Source of the DNA: an uncultured Verrucomicrobiota bacterium
GTDB taxonomy: Bacteria; Verrucomicrobiota; Verrucomicrobiia; Chthoniobacterales; SZAS-18
Reading direction: 5' to 3'
DNA: 8,949 nt
Assembly (NCBI GenBank): GCA_937873255.1
Contig: CALMVM010000547.1
Location: forward strand, 1 to 8,949
In this document: piece by piece, positions 1 to 5,680 of the stretch
How the letters are laid out: each line of letters opens with the position of its first letter
Numbering within the stretch: position 1 is the stretch's first letter
The notes under the pieces: generated by a model
Databases searched by the model: none
The model's input: only the letters and a program-made list of their open reading frames with translations
What the model was told of the DNA's origin: nothing
Made by a program: the position numbers and the translations under genes

Positions 1-316
1 CGACCGACAGGCCGGGCAGGAATAATTTCGCCGTGCCGAAGCCGAGCAGCAGCGCGGCCACGAGGAACGACGCCGCGCCGAAGAAAAAGAAGTGCAGTCC
101 CGCGACGACCGCACCGACGGGGCCGATGAAGTTTTGCGCGGGGGAATTGGGTGTGGCGTACTGGCTGAAGGGAATCCAGGTCGGCAGATCGCGCGGCACG
201 TAGGAGATCAACGCGAGGTAAAGCAGCATCCCCACGCCGAGCATGAGCAGGGCGGGGATATCGCTCCACGCGGCGGCGATGGCGGGCGGAGTGGATTTGG
301 CGGCGGGCCGGGCCAT
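1..316 (-). CDS. ftsK: DNA translocase FtsK, N-terminal membrane domain (partial)
   Basis: Reading leftward and off the left edge, this frame gives 105 residues of an FtsK/SpoIIIE-type N-terminus. FtsK is a membrane-anchored hexameric ATPase that pumps chromosome ends to the division septum for dimer resolution. After a short Ala/Pro-rich cytoplasmic start there is a first membrane segment at about residues 21-40 (IPALLMLGVGMLLYLALISY). A polar loop holding N62-FIGPVGA follows, then a second long hydrophobic stretch at about 66-94 with HFFFFGAASF. The N-x-x-G-P-x-GA loop followed by FFG is typical of the four-helix FtsK membrane domain. The motor and gamma domains lie outside the window. The start at 316 is chosen by convention; an in-frame ATG at 334 would add six residues (MRETPP). 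Neither start has a Shine-Dalgarno sequence. It lies downstream of coaX on the same strand. Confidence 0.82.
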   Translation of the reverse strand, partial: MARPAAKSTPPAIAAAWSDIPALLMLGVGMLLYLALISYVPRDLPTWIPFSQYATPNSPAQNFIGPVGAVVAGLHFFFFGAASFLVAALLLGFGTAKLFLPGLSV

Positions 317-442
317 GGGTGGTGTCTCGCGCATCGTAGCCGGGAAACGCGGAATCCGAAAGCCTAAACACAGCAAAAGGCGCGCTCGGGAACGGTGAAC
401 CTTGCTGCCGTGTGGCGCGCGGCTCGTAGCTGGGGGCGGAAT

Positions 443-570
443 TTTAACACAGAGACACGGAGACCCGAAGGAGGGCGGAAGGCTGGATTGGCGGAGCGAA
501 CGGCCTTCCTTTTTCCGCCTGCTTTTTCTTCCTCCTTCCGGCCTCTGTGTCTCCGTGTCTCTGTGTTAAA
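443..570. repeat. 128-bp element bounded by perfect 21-bp inverted repeats
   Basis: The left arm (443-463, beginning TTTAACACAGAGACACGGAG) and the right arm (550-570) are exact reverse complements over 21 bp. The match stops abruptly at both outer edges. Inside the arms are weaker complementary purine/pyrimidine tracts (GAAGGAGG near 466-473 against CCTCCTTC near 531-538). The ACACAGAGACACGGAG sequence resembles a dispersed repeat that, from general knowledge, recurs between genes in Verrucomicrobiota and some other phyla; its mobility is unproven. No protein is credible inside it. It overlaps the last bases of coaX and separates coaX from ftsK, and with an 86-nt interior it is unlike a simple intrinsic terminator. 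It could be a non-autonomous (MITE-like) element or a processed intergenic repeat. Confidence 0.75.
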
Positions 571-1345
571 GTTGCGCGTTCCCCGACCAGCCGCGCCCCG
601 CGATCACCCGCAGGCCGTGGAGCGTCAGGTCCGGGTCCACAACGTCGAAAAGGTCGATCCCCTGCTTCGCCAGAAACCGCGCGTCCCCCCCGGTCGCCAC
701 GACGCGGGCCTCGCCGCCGAGTTCGGCGCGCATCGTGCGGAGGATTTCGCGCACCAGCCCCCGGTAACCAAGAAGGGTCCCCGCGCGGATGGCTCCCGCC
801 GTCGAACGCCCGATGGCCTGCGGCGTCGCGCCCGCGAACCGCACCGGCGGCAACTGCGCCGTGCGCGCCGGCAGGTAACCGCTCACCACCGCCCAACCCG
901 GCGCGATGGCTCCGCCGAGGAATCGGCCTTGCCCGTCGAGCGCGTTGAACGTCGCCGCCGTGCCGAAGTCCACCCCGATCAGCGGCCCCGGCCCATGCCG
1001 CGCGAGCGCGCCCGCCGCGTTGGCGATGCGGTCCGCGCCGAGCGTCTTGCGCCCGGGATAACCGCGCAGATCGACGCCCGTGTTCGTGCGCGCATCGACT
1101 GAAAACACCCCCGTCAGCGTGTCCGCGACCACGCGCGCGGCGTCCGGCACGACCGAGGACACCACCGCGCGCCCAAAACGCCAATCAATGAGCGTCTTCT
1201 TCAAAGCCGACGCTCCGTCCGGCGCAAGCAGCGCGGTGGTCGGCAGCCGGCGCGTTTCTCCGATCAAGCCTGCTGCGCTCGTCAGCCGCAGCTTGGCCGA
1301 CGTGTTGCCGAGGTCGATGAGCAGGAAATCGGCGCTGGTTCGCAT
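566..1345 (-). CDS. coaX: Type III pantothenate kinase
   Basis: This gene encodes 259 residues, the normal length for CoaX. The enzyme phosphorylates pantothenate with ATP in the first committed step of coenzyme A synthesis, is cytoplasmic, needs a monovalent cation, and is not feedback-inhibited by CoA like type I enzymes. The ASKHA-fold signatures are all present: the phosphate-1 loop LLIDLGNTSAK (D11, G13, N14, T15), the pantothenate/dimer motif GADRIANA at 103-110 with D105 and R106, the second acidic loop GVDFGTAATFN (D126), GGAIAPG at 144-150, and the adenosine-side VVATGGDA at 215-222. The ATG at 1345 leaves the usual short N-terminal lead before the first loop. The TAA stop lies within the right arm of the 443-570 inverted repeat. 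It reads toward ftsK and probably has its own promoter in the 102-bp gap upstream. Confidence 0.95.
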   Translation of the reverse strand: MRTSADFLLIDLGNTSAKLRLTSAAGLIGETRRLPTTALLAPDGASALKKTLIDWRFGRAVVSSVVPDAARVVADTLTGVFSVDARTNTGVDLRGYPGRKTLGADRIANAAGALARHGPGPLIGVDFGTAATFNALDGQGRFLGGAIAPGWAVVSGYLPARTAQLPPVRFAGATPQAIGRSTAGAIRAGTLLGYRGLVREILRTMRAELGGEARVVATGGDARFLAKQGIDLFDVVDPDLTLHGLRVIAGRGWSGNAQL

Positions 1346-1447
1346 CGTACGGCCAGATCACGAGCGGGATTCATCGGCGGACGCCTGATCGATTGTGGGG
1401 ACGTCCCGCATCGGAGCGTCCAGGTTGCGTCCGCCCAACCACGCAGT

Positions 1448-2092
1448 TCAGCCTTTCAGGCAAGCCAGAGCGCGAGGAACTGCGCCAGGCGGCCCGTTGC
1501 TCCCGCGCGGCCAAACCGTGGCAAGCAGCGTCGCCGCGCCCAGCCCAAGGAAACCCCATGTCGAAGGTTCGGGCACAGTCGTCGTCGTTCCCACGATGAT
1601 GCCGCCGCTGGGATTTTGCAGCGCGCTGTCTATCAAACTCAGCCCGTTGCTCCCCCGCACCAACTCCGCCCATCCATAACCGTCGTTGGACGTCGCGTTG
1701 ATGGTCGAGGACGGCAAGCTGTTCTGGACATAATAGCCCAAATAAAAAGGAGTATTGAGCGGCGTCTGGAGGGTGCCGGTTCCGTTGCCAATATTACCGC
1801 TGAAAGGCTGTTGCGATTGGGCGTAACGCACGTCAAACACGGTCAGATTGCTGACGGAGTAGAAGGCGAACCCTCCTCCCACACTGAAGGTCGCCGTGGA
1901 GAGCGTGCCGCTGGGACTCAGGTTGAGGTCCAACGTGTGGCCGCCGTCACCCAGGCGGTAGTTCGCCCCGCTCCCAGGGTTGGCGGTGAGCGTGAGCGCC
2001 GGCTGGGTGAGGGCGCCTTGCACGGATGATCCAAAGAGATGCCATACGCCTGCGCCCACGAGAAGAATCCGGGTTAACTTCAGGATGATCAT
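1448..2092 (-). CDS. PEP-CTERM sorting domain protein
   Basis: This encodes a 214-residue exported protein of unknown function. The N-terminus (MIILKLTRILLVGAGVWHLF to about residue 26) looks like a signal peptide. The mature part is Gly/Ser/Thr/Asn-rich and probably beta-structured, with no Cys until the tail. Near the C-terminus, VPEPSTWGFLGLGAATLLATVW (from residue 173) is a PEP-CTERM signal: the PEP motif and a hydrophobic helix, which an exosortase would cleave to attach the protein to the envelope or extracellular matrix. Normally a few basic residues end such proteins, but here about 20 more residues (to LACLKG) follow, with only scattered Arg/Lys. No Shine-Dalgarno precedes the ATG at 2092. 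It is downstream of the ArsR-type regulator on the same strand with a 54-bp gap, so co-transcription is possible but unproven. Ligand or role cannot be assigned. Confidence 0.85.
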   Translation of the reverse strand: MIILKLTRILLVGAGVWHLFGSSVQGALTQPALTLTANPGSGANYRLGDGGHTLDLNLSPSGTLSTATFSVGGGFAFYSVSNLTVFDVRYAQSQQPFSGNIGNGTGTLQTPLNTPFYLGYYVQNSLPSSTINATSNDGYGWAELVRGSNGLSLIDSALQNPSGGIIVGTTTTVPEPSTWGFLGLGAATLLATVWPRGSNGPPGAVPRALACLKG

Positions 2093-2146
2093 GGATCTGT
2101 GTGTCTACGCAGGGATGTTAAGAAAATCGCCCCACGATAGCAAGCA

Positions 2147-2518
2147 TTAAGCCGCCCTTTCCATCCGGGAAGCATCCAGAATCGACGCCAGCAGCCCCGG
2201 GAAACGTCCTTGCAGATCGTCCGCACGCAGGAAGTTAATCAATTCGATCCCCCGCCGCTGGCTACGGACCACCCCGGCTTTTCGCAAAATCTGGAAGTGC
2301 CGCGAGCACGTCGATTTAGGCATGTCCAGGCCGGCGCGGGCCATCGTGTTCGCGCAGTTGATCCCGCCGGGCTCAGCCGTCAGCACGCGCACGAACGCCA
2401 GGCGCACCGGGTCCGCCAGCGCGTGGAGGATGTGCGCCAGCTTGAAGTTTTCGGCGGGAGGATGGTGGAGCGTGCGGATGATGGACGCGAAGTTAGAAGA
2501 AACCGGTTGCGGGGGCAA
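2147..2518 (-). CDS. ArsR-type winged-helix transcriptional regulator
   Basis: This encodes a small cytoplasmic DNA-binding protein of 123 residues if a TTG at 2518 is the start. The ArsR-type core begins at FKLAHILHALADPVRLAFVRVL (25-46). The recognition helix-turn-helix is at about 66-84 (MPKSTCSRHFQILRKAGVV), and the beta-wing is at about 85-98 (RSQRRGIELINFLR). There is no ELCVC-type metal site; the only cysteines are C55, just before the HTH, and C71, inside the recognition helix. The start is uncertain: no ATG or GTG lies in frame between the catalase gene and the HTH, whose first internal ATG (residue 59) is too late, so TTG at 2518 is the best choice (ATT at 2524 is possible). The gene is divergent from catalase, and a palindrome at 2527-2547 lies immediately upstream. 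The arrangement suggests autorepression and control of catalase; the inducer is unknown. Confidence 0.8.
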   Translation of the reverse strand: MPPQPVSSNFASIIRTLHHPPAENFKLAHILHALADPVRLAFVRVLTAEPGGINCANTMARAGLDMPKSTCSRHFQILRKAGVVRSQRRGIELINFLRADDLQGRFPGLLASILDASRMERAA

Positions 2519-2526
2519 TGAAATGG

Positions 2527-2547
2527 TAGTTCGGTTTTGTCGAACTA
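2527..2547. promoter_or_regulatory. Palindromic operator candidate between regulator and catalase
   Basis: TAGTTCG, a 7-bp spacer GTTTTGT, and CGAACTA form a perfect 7-bp inverted repeat of 21 bp in total. Its size suits a dimeric winged-helix repressor. It sits 8 bp outside the proposed regulator start (2518) and 16 bp before the catalase ATG (2564), so a bound dimer would cover both divergent 5' ends. The binding protein is inferred to be the adjacent ArsR-type regulator. No convincing -35/-10 pair could be assigned for either direction. Confidence 0.6.
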
Positions 2548-2563
2548 TCCACTCCCCACGCTT

Positions 2564-4276
2564 ATGGAAAACAAACCGGAAGAACAGCCCAAGGACATCA
2601 CCCTGACCACCCGCCAGGGCCATCCCATTTCCAACAACCAGTCCTCCCGCACCGTCGGCTCGCGCGGGCCGGCGACGCTGGAGAACTACCAGTTCCTCGA
2701 AAAAATCAGCCATTACGACCGCGAACGCATCCCCGAGCGCGTCGTCCATGCGCGCGGCTTCGTGGCTTACGGCGAGTTCGAAGCCACCGGCAAGGTCGGC
2801 GACGAACCGGCCTCGAAATACACCCGCGCCAAGTTGTTCCAGGAAGCGGGCAAGAAGACGCCGCTGGTCATCCGGTTTTCGACCGTGATCGGCGGGCGCG
2901 ATTCGTCGGAAACGGCGCGCGACCCGCGCGGGTTCGCGGTGAAGTTCTACACCGAGGACGGCAACTGGGACCTCGTCGGCAACAACCTGCCTGTTTTCTT
3001 TATCCGCGACGCGATCAAGTTTCCCGATGTCATCCACTCGCTCAAGCCCGACCCGGTGACGTTCCGCCAGGAACCGAACCGCATCTTCGACTTCATGAGC
3101 CAGACGCCGGAAGCCCAGCACATGCTGACGTTCCTGTTCAGCCCACGCGGTATCCCGCGCTCCTACCGGCACCAGGAAGGGTATGGCGTGAACACGTATA
3201 AATTCGTCAACGCCGAGGGGCAGACGCACATCGTGAAATACCATTGGCACCCGCACGAAGGCGTCCACAGCTTCGTGGAAAGCGAGGCCAAGAAAGTGCA
3301 GGGCGAAGACCTCGGCAGCGCCTCGAAGGATCTTTTCGATGCGATCAAGAAGGGCAACTATCCCAAATGGGATTTCTTCGTGCAGCTCATGAGCGACGAC
3401 GAACACGCCGAACTCGACTTCGACCCGCTCGACGACACGAAAATCTGGCCCGAGGACCAGTTCCCGCTGCGCAAGCTCGGTACCATGACGCTCAATCGCA
3501 ACGTCGAAAACTTCTTCGCCGAAAACGAGCAGATTGCCATGGGCACCGGCGTGCTCGTCGATGGGCTGGATTTCTCGGACGACAAGATGCTCGTGGGCCG
3601 GACGTTCTCGTACTCCGACACCCAGCGCCACCGCGTCGGCACGAACTACCTGCAACTCAAGGTCAACTCGCCGCAGGGTATCAAGCACCCCGTCGCCACC
3701 AACCAGCGCGACGGCCAGATGGCGGTCGCGGTGGACACGGGCGGGGAGAACCCGCACGTTAACTACGAGCCGTCGATCCACGGCGGGTTGAAGGAAGACA
3801 GCCGGCAAGATCATCCGATCCACCAGCCCGAAATCCACGGCAAGTTGACGCGCAGCGTCATCGACCGGCGCAACGACTACGCGCAGGCCCGCGCACGGTT
3901 CGTCACGATGAACGACTGGGAGCGCGAGGACCTCGTCGCCAACATGGGCAACCTCATGAGCCAGTGCGAGCGCGACGTGCAGGAACGCATGCTGTGGCAC
4001 TTCTTCCTGGTGCACGATGACTACGGCAGCGGTGTCGCCAAAGCCCTCGGGCTGACAGCCAAGGACGTGCGGCATTTGAAGCCGCTCGCCAAACAGGTGC
4101 TCACCGACGAAGACCAGCGCCGTCTGGAAAACCTCGGCGCGAACGGCGACCACATGGACAAATCCAAATACGGCAAGCACACCGGCTCGGTGGAAACGCA
4201 CCAGGCGAAGGCCGAGGATTTGCTGACGATGGCCGCGCAGCCCGACCCGCGGTACGCCACGAACAAGCCGGCATGA
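2564..4276 (+). CDS. Heme catalase (monofunctional)
   Basis: This encodes 570 residues of a typical monofunctional catalase, which dismutates hydrogen peroxide to water and oxygen using heme. The distal-pocket His is H62 in [15 protein letters not shown], the catalytic Asn is N140 in [16 protein letters not shown], and the proximal heme ligand is Y350 in [18 protein letters not shown]. The RFSTV and [18 protein letters not shown] blocks at about 104-136 are conserved catalase core. The catalase-related C-terminal domain follows at about 440-500 (DYAQARARF... [21 protein letters not shown]). The protein is longer than a minimal small-subunit catalase of about 480-500 residues because of a charged tail of about 70 residues, but it lacks the flavodoxin-like domain of large catalases. 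No signal peptide is visible, so it is probably cytoplasmic. ATG 2564 is preferred over an in-frame TTG at 2537, which lies inside the operator palindrome. Regulation by the divergent ArsR-type protein is likely. Confidence 0.96.
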   Translation: MENKPEEQPKDITLTTRQGHPISNNQSSRTVGSRGPATLENYQFLEKISHYDRERIPERVVHARGFVAYGEFEATGKVGDEPASKYTRAKLFQEAGKKTPLVIRFSTVIGGRDSSETARDPRGFAVKFYTEDGNWDLVGNNLPVFFIRDAIKFPDVIHSLKPDPVTFRQEPNRIFDFMSQTPEAQHMLTFLFSPRGIPRSYRHQEGYGVNTYKFVNAEGQTHIVKYHWHPHEGVHSFVESEAKKVQGEDLGSASKDLFDAIKKGNYPKWDFFVQLMSDDEHAELDFDPLDDTKIWPEDQFPLRKLGTMTLNRNVENFFAENEQIAMGTGVLVDGLDFSDDKMLVGRTFSYSDTQRHRVGTNYLQLKVNSPQGIKHPVATNQRDGQMAVAVDTGGENPHVNYEPSIHGGLKEDSRQDHPIHQPEIHGKLTRSVIDRRNDYAQARARFVTMNDWEREDLVANMGNLMSQCERDVQERMLWHFFLVHDDYGSGVAKALGLTAKDVRHLKPLAKQVLTDEDQRRLENLGANGDHMDKSKYGKHTGSVETHQAKAEDLLTMAAQPDPRYATNKPA

Positions 4277-4312
4277 CCCGGTGTCGGGTAATCACATCGT
4301 GAGGTTCGATGC

Positions 4313-4336
4313 GGCGGACGGCGAAAGCCGTCCGCC
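4313..4336 (+). terminator. 10-bp stem hairpin with GAAA tetraloop, possible catalase terminator
   Basis: GGCGGACGGC, loop GAAA, GCCGTCCGCC gives a perfect 10-bp GC-rich stem with a stable GNRA tetraloop, 36 bp after the catalase stop. A U-tract is absent: G-rich sequence (GGGTGGGGG) follows, so a standard intrinsic terminator is doubtful. It could instead stabilise the 3' end of the mRNA or be a solitary member of the repeat family downstream, whose hairpins share the GGC-GNRA-GCC tip. Confidence 0.5.
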
Positions 4337-4472
4337 GGGTGGGGGTTAAACCACCGCGTCGGGTGCGTGGCGGCGCCGGCCAAACCCGGCCCGCCGTTCG
4401 TGTTTTAATCCCACCGCGCTCCTTGCTTTCGTCTGGGATCTGTCCAGCCCCGGCAGGGGCGTAAGAGCTTAG

Positions 4473-4492
4473 CCCACGGCGCAAGCCGTGGG
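4473..4492 (+). repeat. GNRA-capped hairpin in the left repeat arm
   Basis: CCCACGGC, loop GCAA, GCCGTGGG forms a perfect 8-bp stem with a GNRA tetraloop when read as plus-strand RNA. It is the second palindrome of the left outer repeat arm, 7 bp after the 20-bp module. Confidence 0.75.
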
Positions 4493-4614
4493 AAAGGAAC
4501 AGAAATCCTCTTAGCCCCGGCAGGGGCGTAAGAAAACCGGCGTGGTTATTCCAAAACGCGGGGCGTCTTTTCTTAAGCCCCTGCCGGGGCTATAACCGAA
4601 ACGGACGGTCTTAA

Positions 4615-4634
4615 CCCACGGCTCGCGCCGTGGG
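4615..4634 (-). repeat. GNRA-capped hairpin in the right repeat arm, inverted
   Basis: Read on the minus strand this is CCCACGGC, loop GCGA, GCCGTGGG. The stem is identical to the hairpin at 4473-4492. The only change is in the loop (GCAA to GCGA), which keeps the GNRA rule when the unit is read in its own orientation. Confidence 0.75.
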
Positions 4635-4835
4635 CTAAGGTCTTACGCCCCTGCCGGGGCTGGAAGCCACTGGGATAAGCGAGAGCCCCGTAATTATGCT
4701 TGCGCTGATTTGATGAAGCGGTAGAAAAGGGCCGCGATTGCGCTTCTCCTGCGCGCCGAGAAGGTTCCGAGTTCCACCGAACAGGCTTTGAGAATTTTTG
4801 CGCGGCTCGGTGGGCAGCGCAAAATCCGACCAACC

Positions 4836-5588
4836 ATGAGATCCAGTCCTCGCCTCCGTCTGGCCGTCCTCGTTCTTGCCGCTGTCCTGCCGACCGCTCT
4901 CCGGGCAGCTTCCATCGGCGTCAATTTCGGCGGCACGACCTACGGGACGCTGGGACCCACGGACGTGGCGGGAGTGCCCGGCTTTGCGCAGTCGAATTAC
5001 AACGACGTGACCGCGTATCCCAACGGTCGCCTGCTCAACGACAACACCGGCACGGCGACGACGGCCTCTCTCACCACCACCGGCACCATCAGCTTCGGCT
5101 CCCTCTCCGCCACGGTGTCCGGCCCGGACGAAATCCTCAACAACACGCGCGCCGCCGGCGTCGGGACGACTTGGTCGTTCACCGTCTCGAACATCCCTTA
5201 CGACAACTACAGCATCATCGTCTACGAGCTGGACCTGACCGCCGGAGTGGTCAAGGGGATCAACATCGGCACCCTCACCTTTTACACGAGCAGCCCGGCC
5301 TACAACGCCGCCGGCTACATCGACGGTGATCCGCTCACGCCCTTCACGTACACCCAGGGCATCAGCACCACGGCCGGCGCGCCGACCCCGCTGAGCGACT
5401 ACGTGTTGTTCACCGGCCTGAGCGGTTCCGCGCAGACCGTGACAATCACCGGCGCCGGCAGCAACCTGCGGGTCGGCGGCTTCCAGATCGTGCAGGCGGT
5501 ACCCGAGCCTTCGGCCCGGGCAGCGATGTTGCTCGGCGGCGCGGGTGCGTTGGGTCTGGCGTTGCGCCGCCGCGCGCGGCCGGCGTAG
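4836..5588 (+). CDS. PEP-CTERM sorting domain protein
   Basis: This encodes 250 residues and is a second exosortase substrate of unknown function. A clear Sec signal peptide, MRSSPRLRLAVLVLAAVLPT followed by ALRA, covers residues 1-24 with likely cleavage after ALRA. The mature start, SIGVNFGGTTYGTL, has the I-x-VNFGG opening common among secreted PEP-CTERM proteins of Verrucomicrobiota and Planctomycetota. The body is rich in Thr, Ser, Gly and Asn, has no cysteine, and is probably all-beta, with SFTVSNIPYDNYSIIVYELD near the middle. The tail from residue 222 is a textbook signal: VPEPSARAAMLLGGAGALGLALRRR, with PEP, a hydrophobic helix and a basic end. ATG 4836 places the signal peptide exactly at the N-terminus; an upstream in-frame TTG at 4788 would add 16 unneeded residues. 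It is separated from hemB by 92 bp and probably transcribed independently. Confidence 0.88.
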   Translation: MRSSPRLRLAVLVLAAVLPTALRAASIGVNFGGTTYGTLGPTDVAGVPGFAQSNYNDVTAYPNGRLLNDNTGTATTASLTTTGTISFGSLSATVSGPDEILNNTRAAGVGTTWSFTVSNIPYDNYSIIVYELDLTAGVVKGINIGTLTFYTSSPAYNAAGYIDGDPLTPFTYTQGISTTAGAPTPLSDYVLFTGLSGSAQTVTITGAGSNLRVGGFQIVQAVPEPSARAAMLLGGAGALGLALRRRARPA

Positions 5589-5635
5589 GGGATTTGCGCC
5601 GTCGGGAAACGGTCGCGTTTTCAGACACGCGCCGC

Positions 5636-5665
5636 TTGCGACAAAGTGCCGCCGCGGCGTATGCT
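5636..5665 (+). promoter_or_regulatory. Possible sigma-70-like promoter for hemB
   Basis: TTGCGA (5636-5641) and TATGCT (5660-5665) each match four of six consensus bases and are 18 bp apart. Transcription would begin only about 7-10 bp before the hemB ATG. Chance occurrence is quite possible in this sequence, so this is a weak call. Confidence 0.25.
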
Positions 5666-5680
5666 GCCCGTCCCCGCGCG

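Larger units (their letters stand above)
4443..4664. repeat. Nested, mirror-symmetric REP-like palindrome cluster
   Basis: A 20-bp module, AGCCCCGGCAGGGGCGTAAG, is itself a short palindrome (GCCCC/GGGGC). It occurs four times: at 4446-4465 and 4513-4532 on the plus strand, and at 4572-4591 (one substitution) and 4642-4661 on the minus strand. The outer copies extend into 50-bp arms (4443-4492 and 4615-4664, 48 of 50 matching), each carrying an 8-bp CCCACGGC/GCCGTGGG hairpin. The inner copies extend to 24-bp arms (4513-4536 and 4568-4591, 23 of 24). The whole is therefore a mirror arrangement of an outer pair around an inner pair. This resembles bacterial interspersed REP/REPIN mosaics, which can be mobilised by a RAYT transposase in trans; none is present here. 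Confidence 0.85.
4277..4835. other. 559-bp non-coding region with palindromic repeats and a gene leader
   Basis: No credible gene lies between the catalase stop and the next start. Short open frames here simply read through the repeats. Contents in order: a weak ACCCG/CGGGT hairpin at the catalase stop (4276-4289), a strong GAAA-capped hairpin at 4313-4336, about 105 bp of unassigned GC-rich sequence, the nested REP-like cluster at 4443-4664, and about 170 bp of leader before the PEP-CTERM gene. The leader contains the only AT-richer patch (about 4688-4730), where a promoter could lie, but its -35/-10 match is poor. Confidence 0.7.

Noticed and set aside
443..570. Rho-independent terminator for coaX.
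   Set aside because: The arms are separated by 86 nt and overlap the coaX stop. No U-tract follows a compact stem on the minus strand, so the inverted repeat is better described as an element boundary.
395..1102. Plus-strand open frame across the inverted-repeat element and coaX.
   Set aside because: It begins in the repeat and runs antisense to coaX with a Arg/Pro-rich composition. The coaX frame has every kinase motif, so this is a shadow.
2519..4201. Very long open frame on the minus strand opposite the whole catalase gene, continuous with the ArsR-type regulator frame.
   Set aside because: The part opposite catalase has the His/Val/Arg/Asp-rich composition expected of an antisense shadow of a GC-rich gene, with no recognisable domain. 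Only the last 123 residues, beyond the catalase start, show a real helix-turn-helix protein.
4443..4664. CRISPR array, considered because of the repeated 20-bp module.
   Set aside because: The copies alternate in orientation in a mirror pattern, spacing is irregular (47, 39 and 50 bp), and the repeats are internally palindromic; no cas genes are present.
4573..4936. Minus-strand open frames through the right part of the repeat cluster and the PEP-CTERM leader, one ending in ALFYRFIKSAQA.
   Set aside because: Most of each frame is repeat sequence or antisense to the signal peptide region of the PEP-CTERM gene. No domain or start signal was seen; a gene remnant cannot be excluded but is not supported.
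5594..5680. N-terminal extension of HemB from an upstream in-frame TTG at 5594.
   Set aside because: The added 29 residues are low-complexity Ala/Arg with no family similarity; ATG 5681 gives the normal HemB N-terminus.
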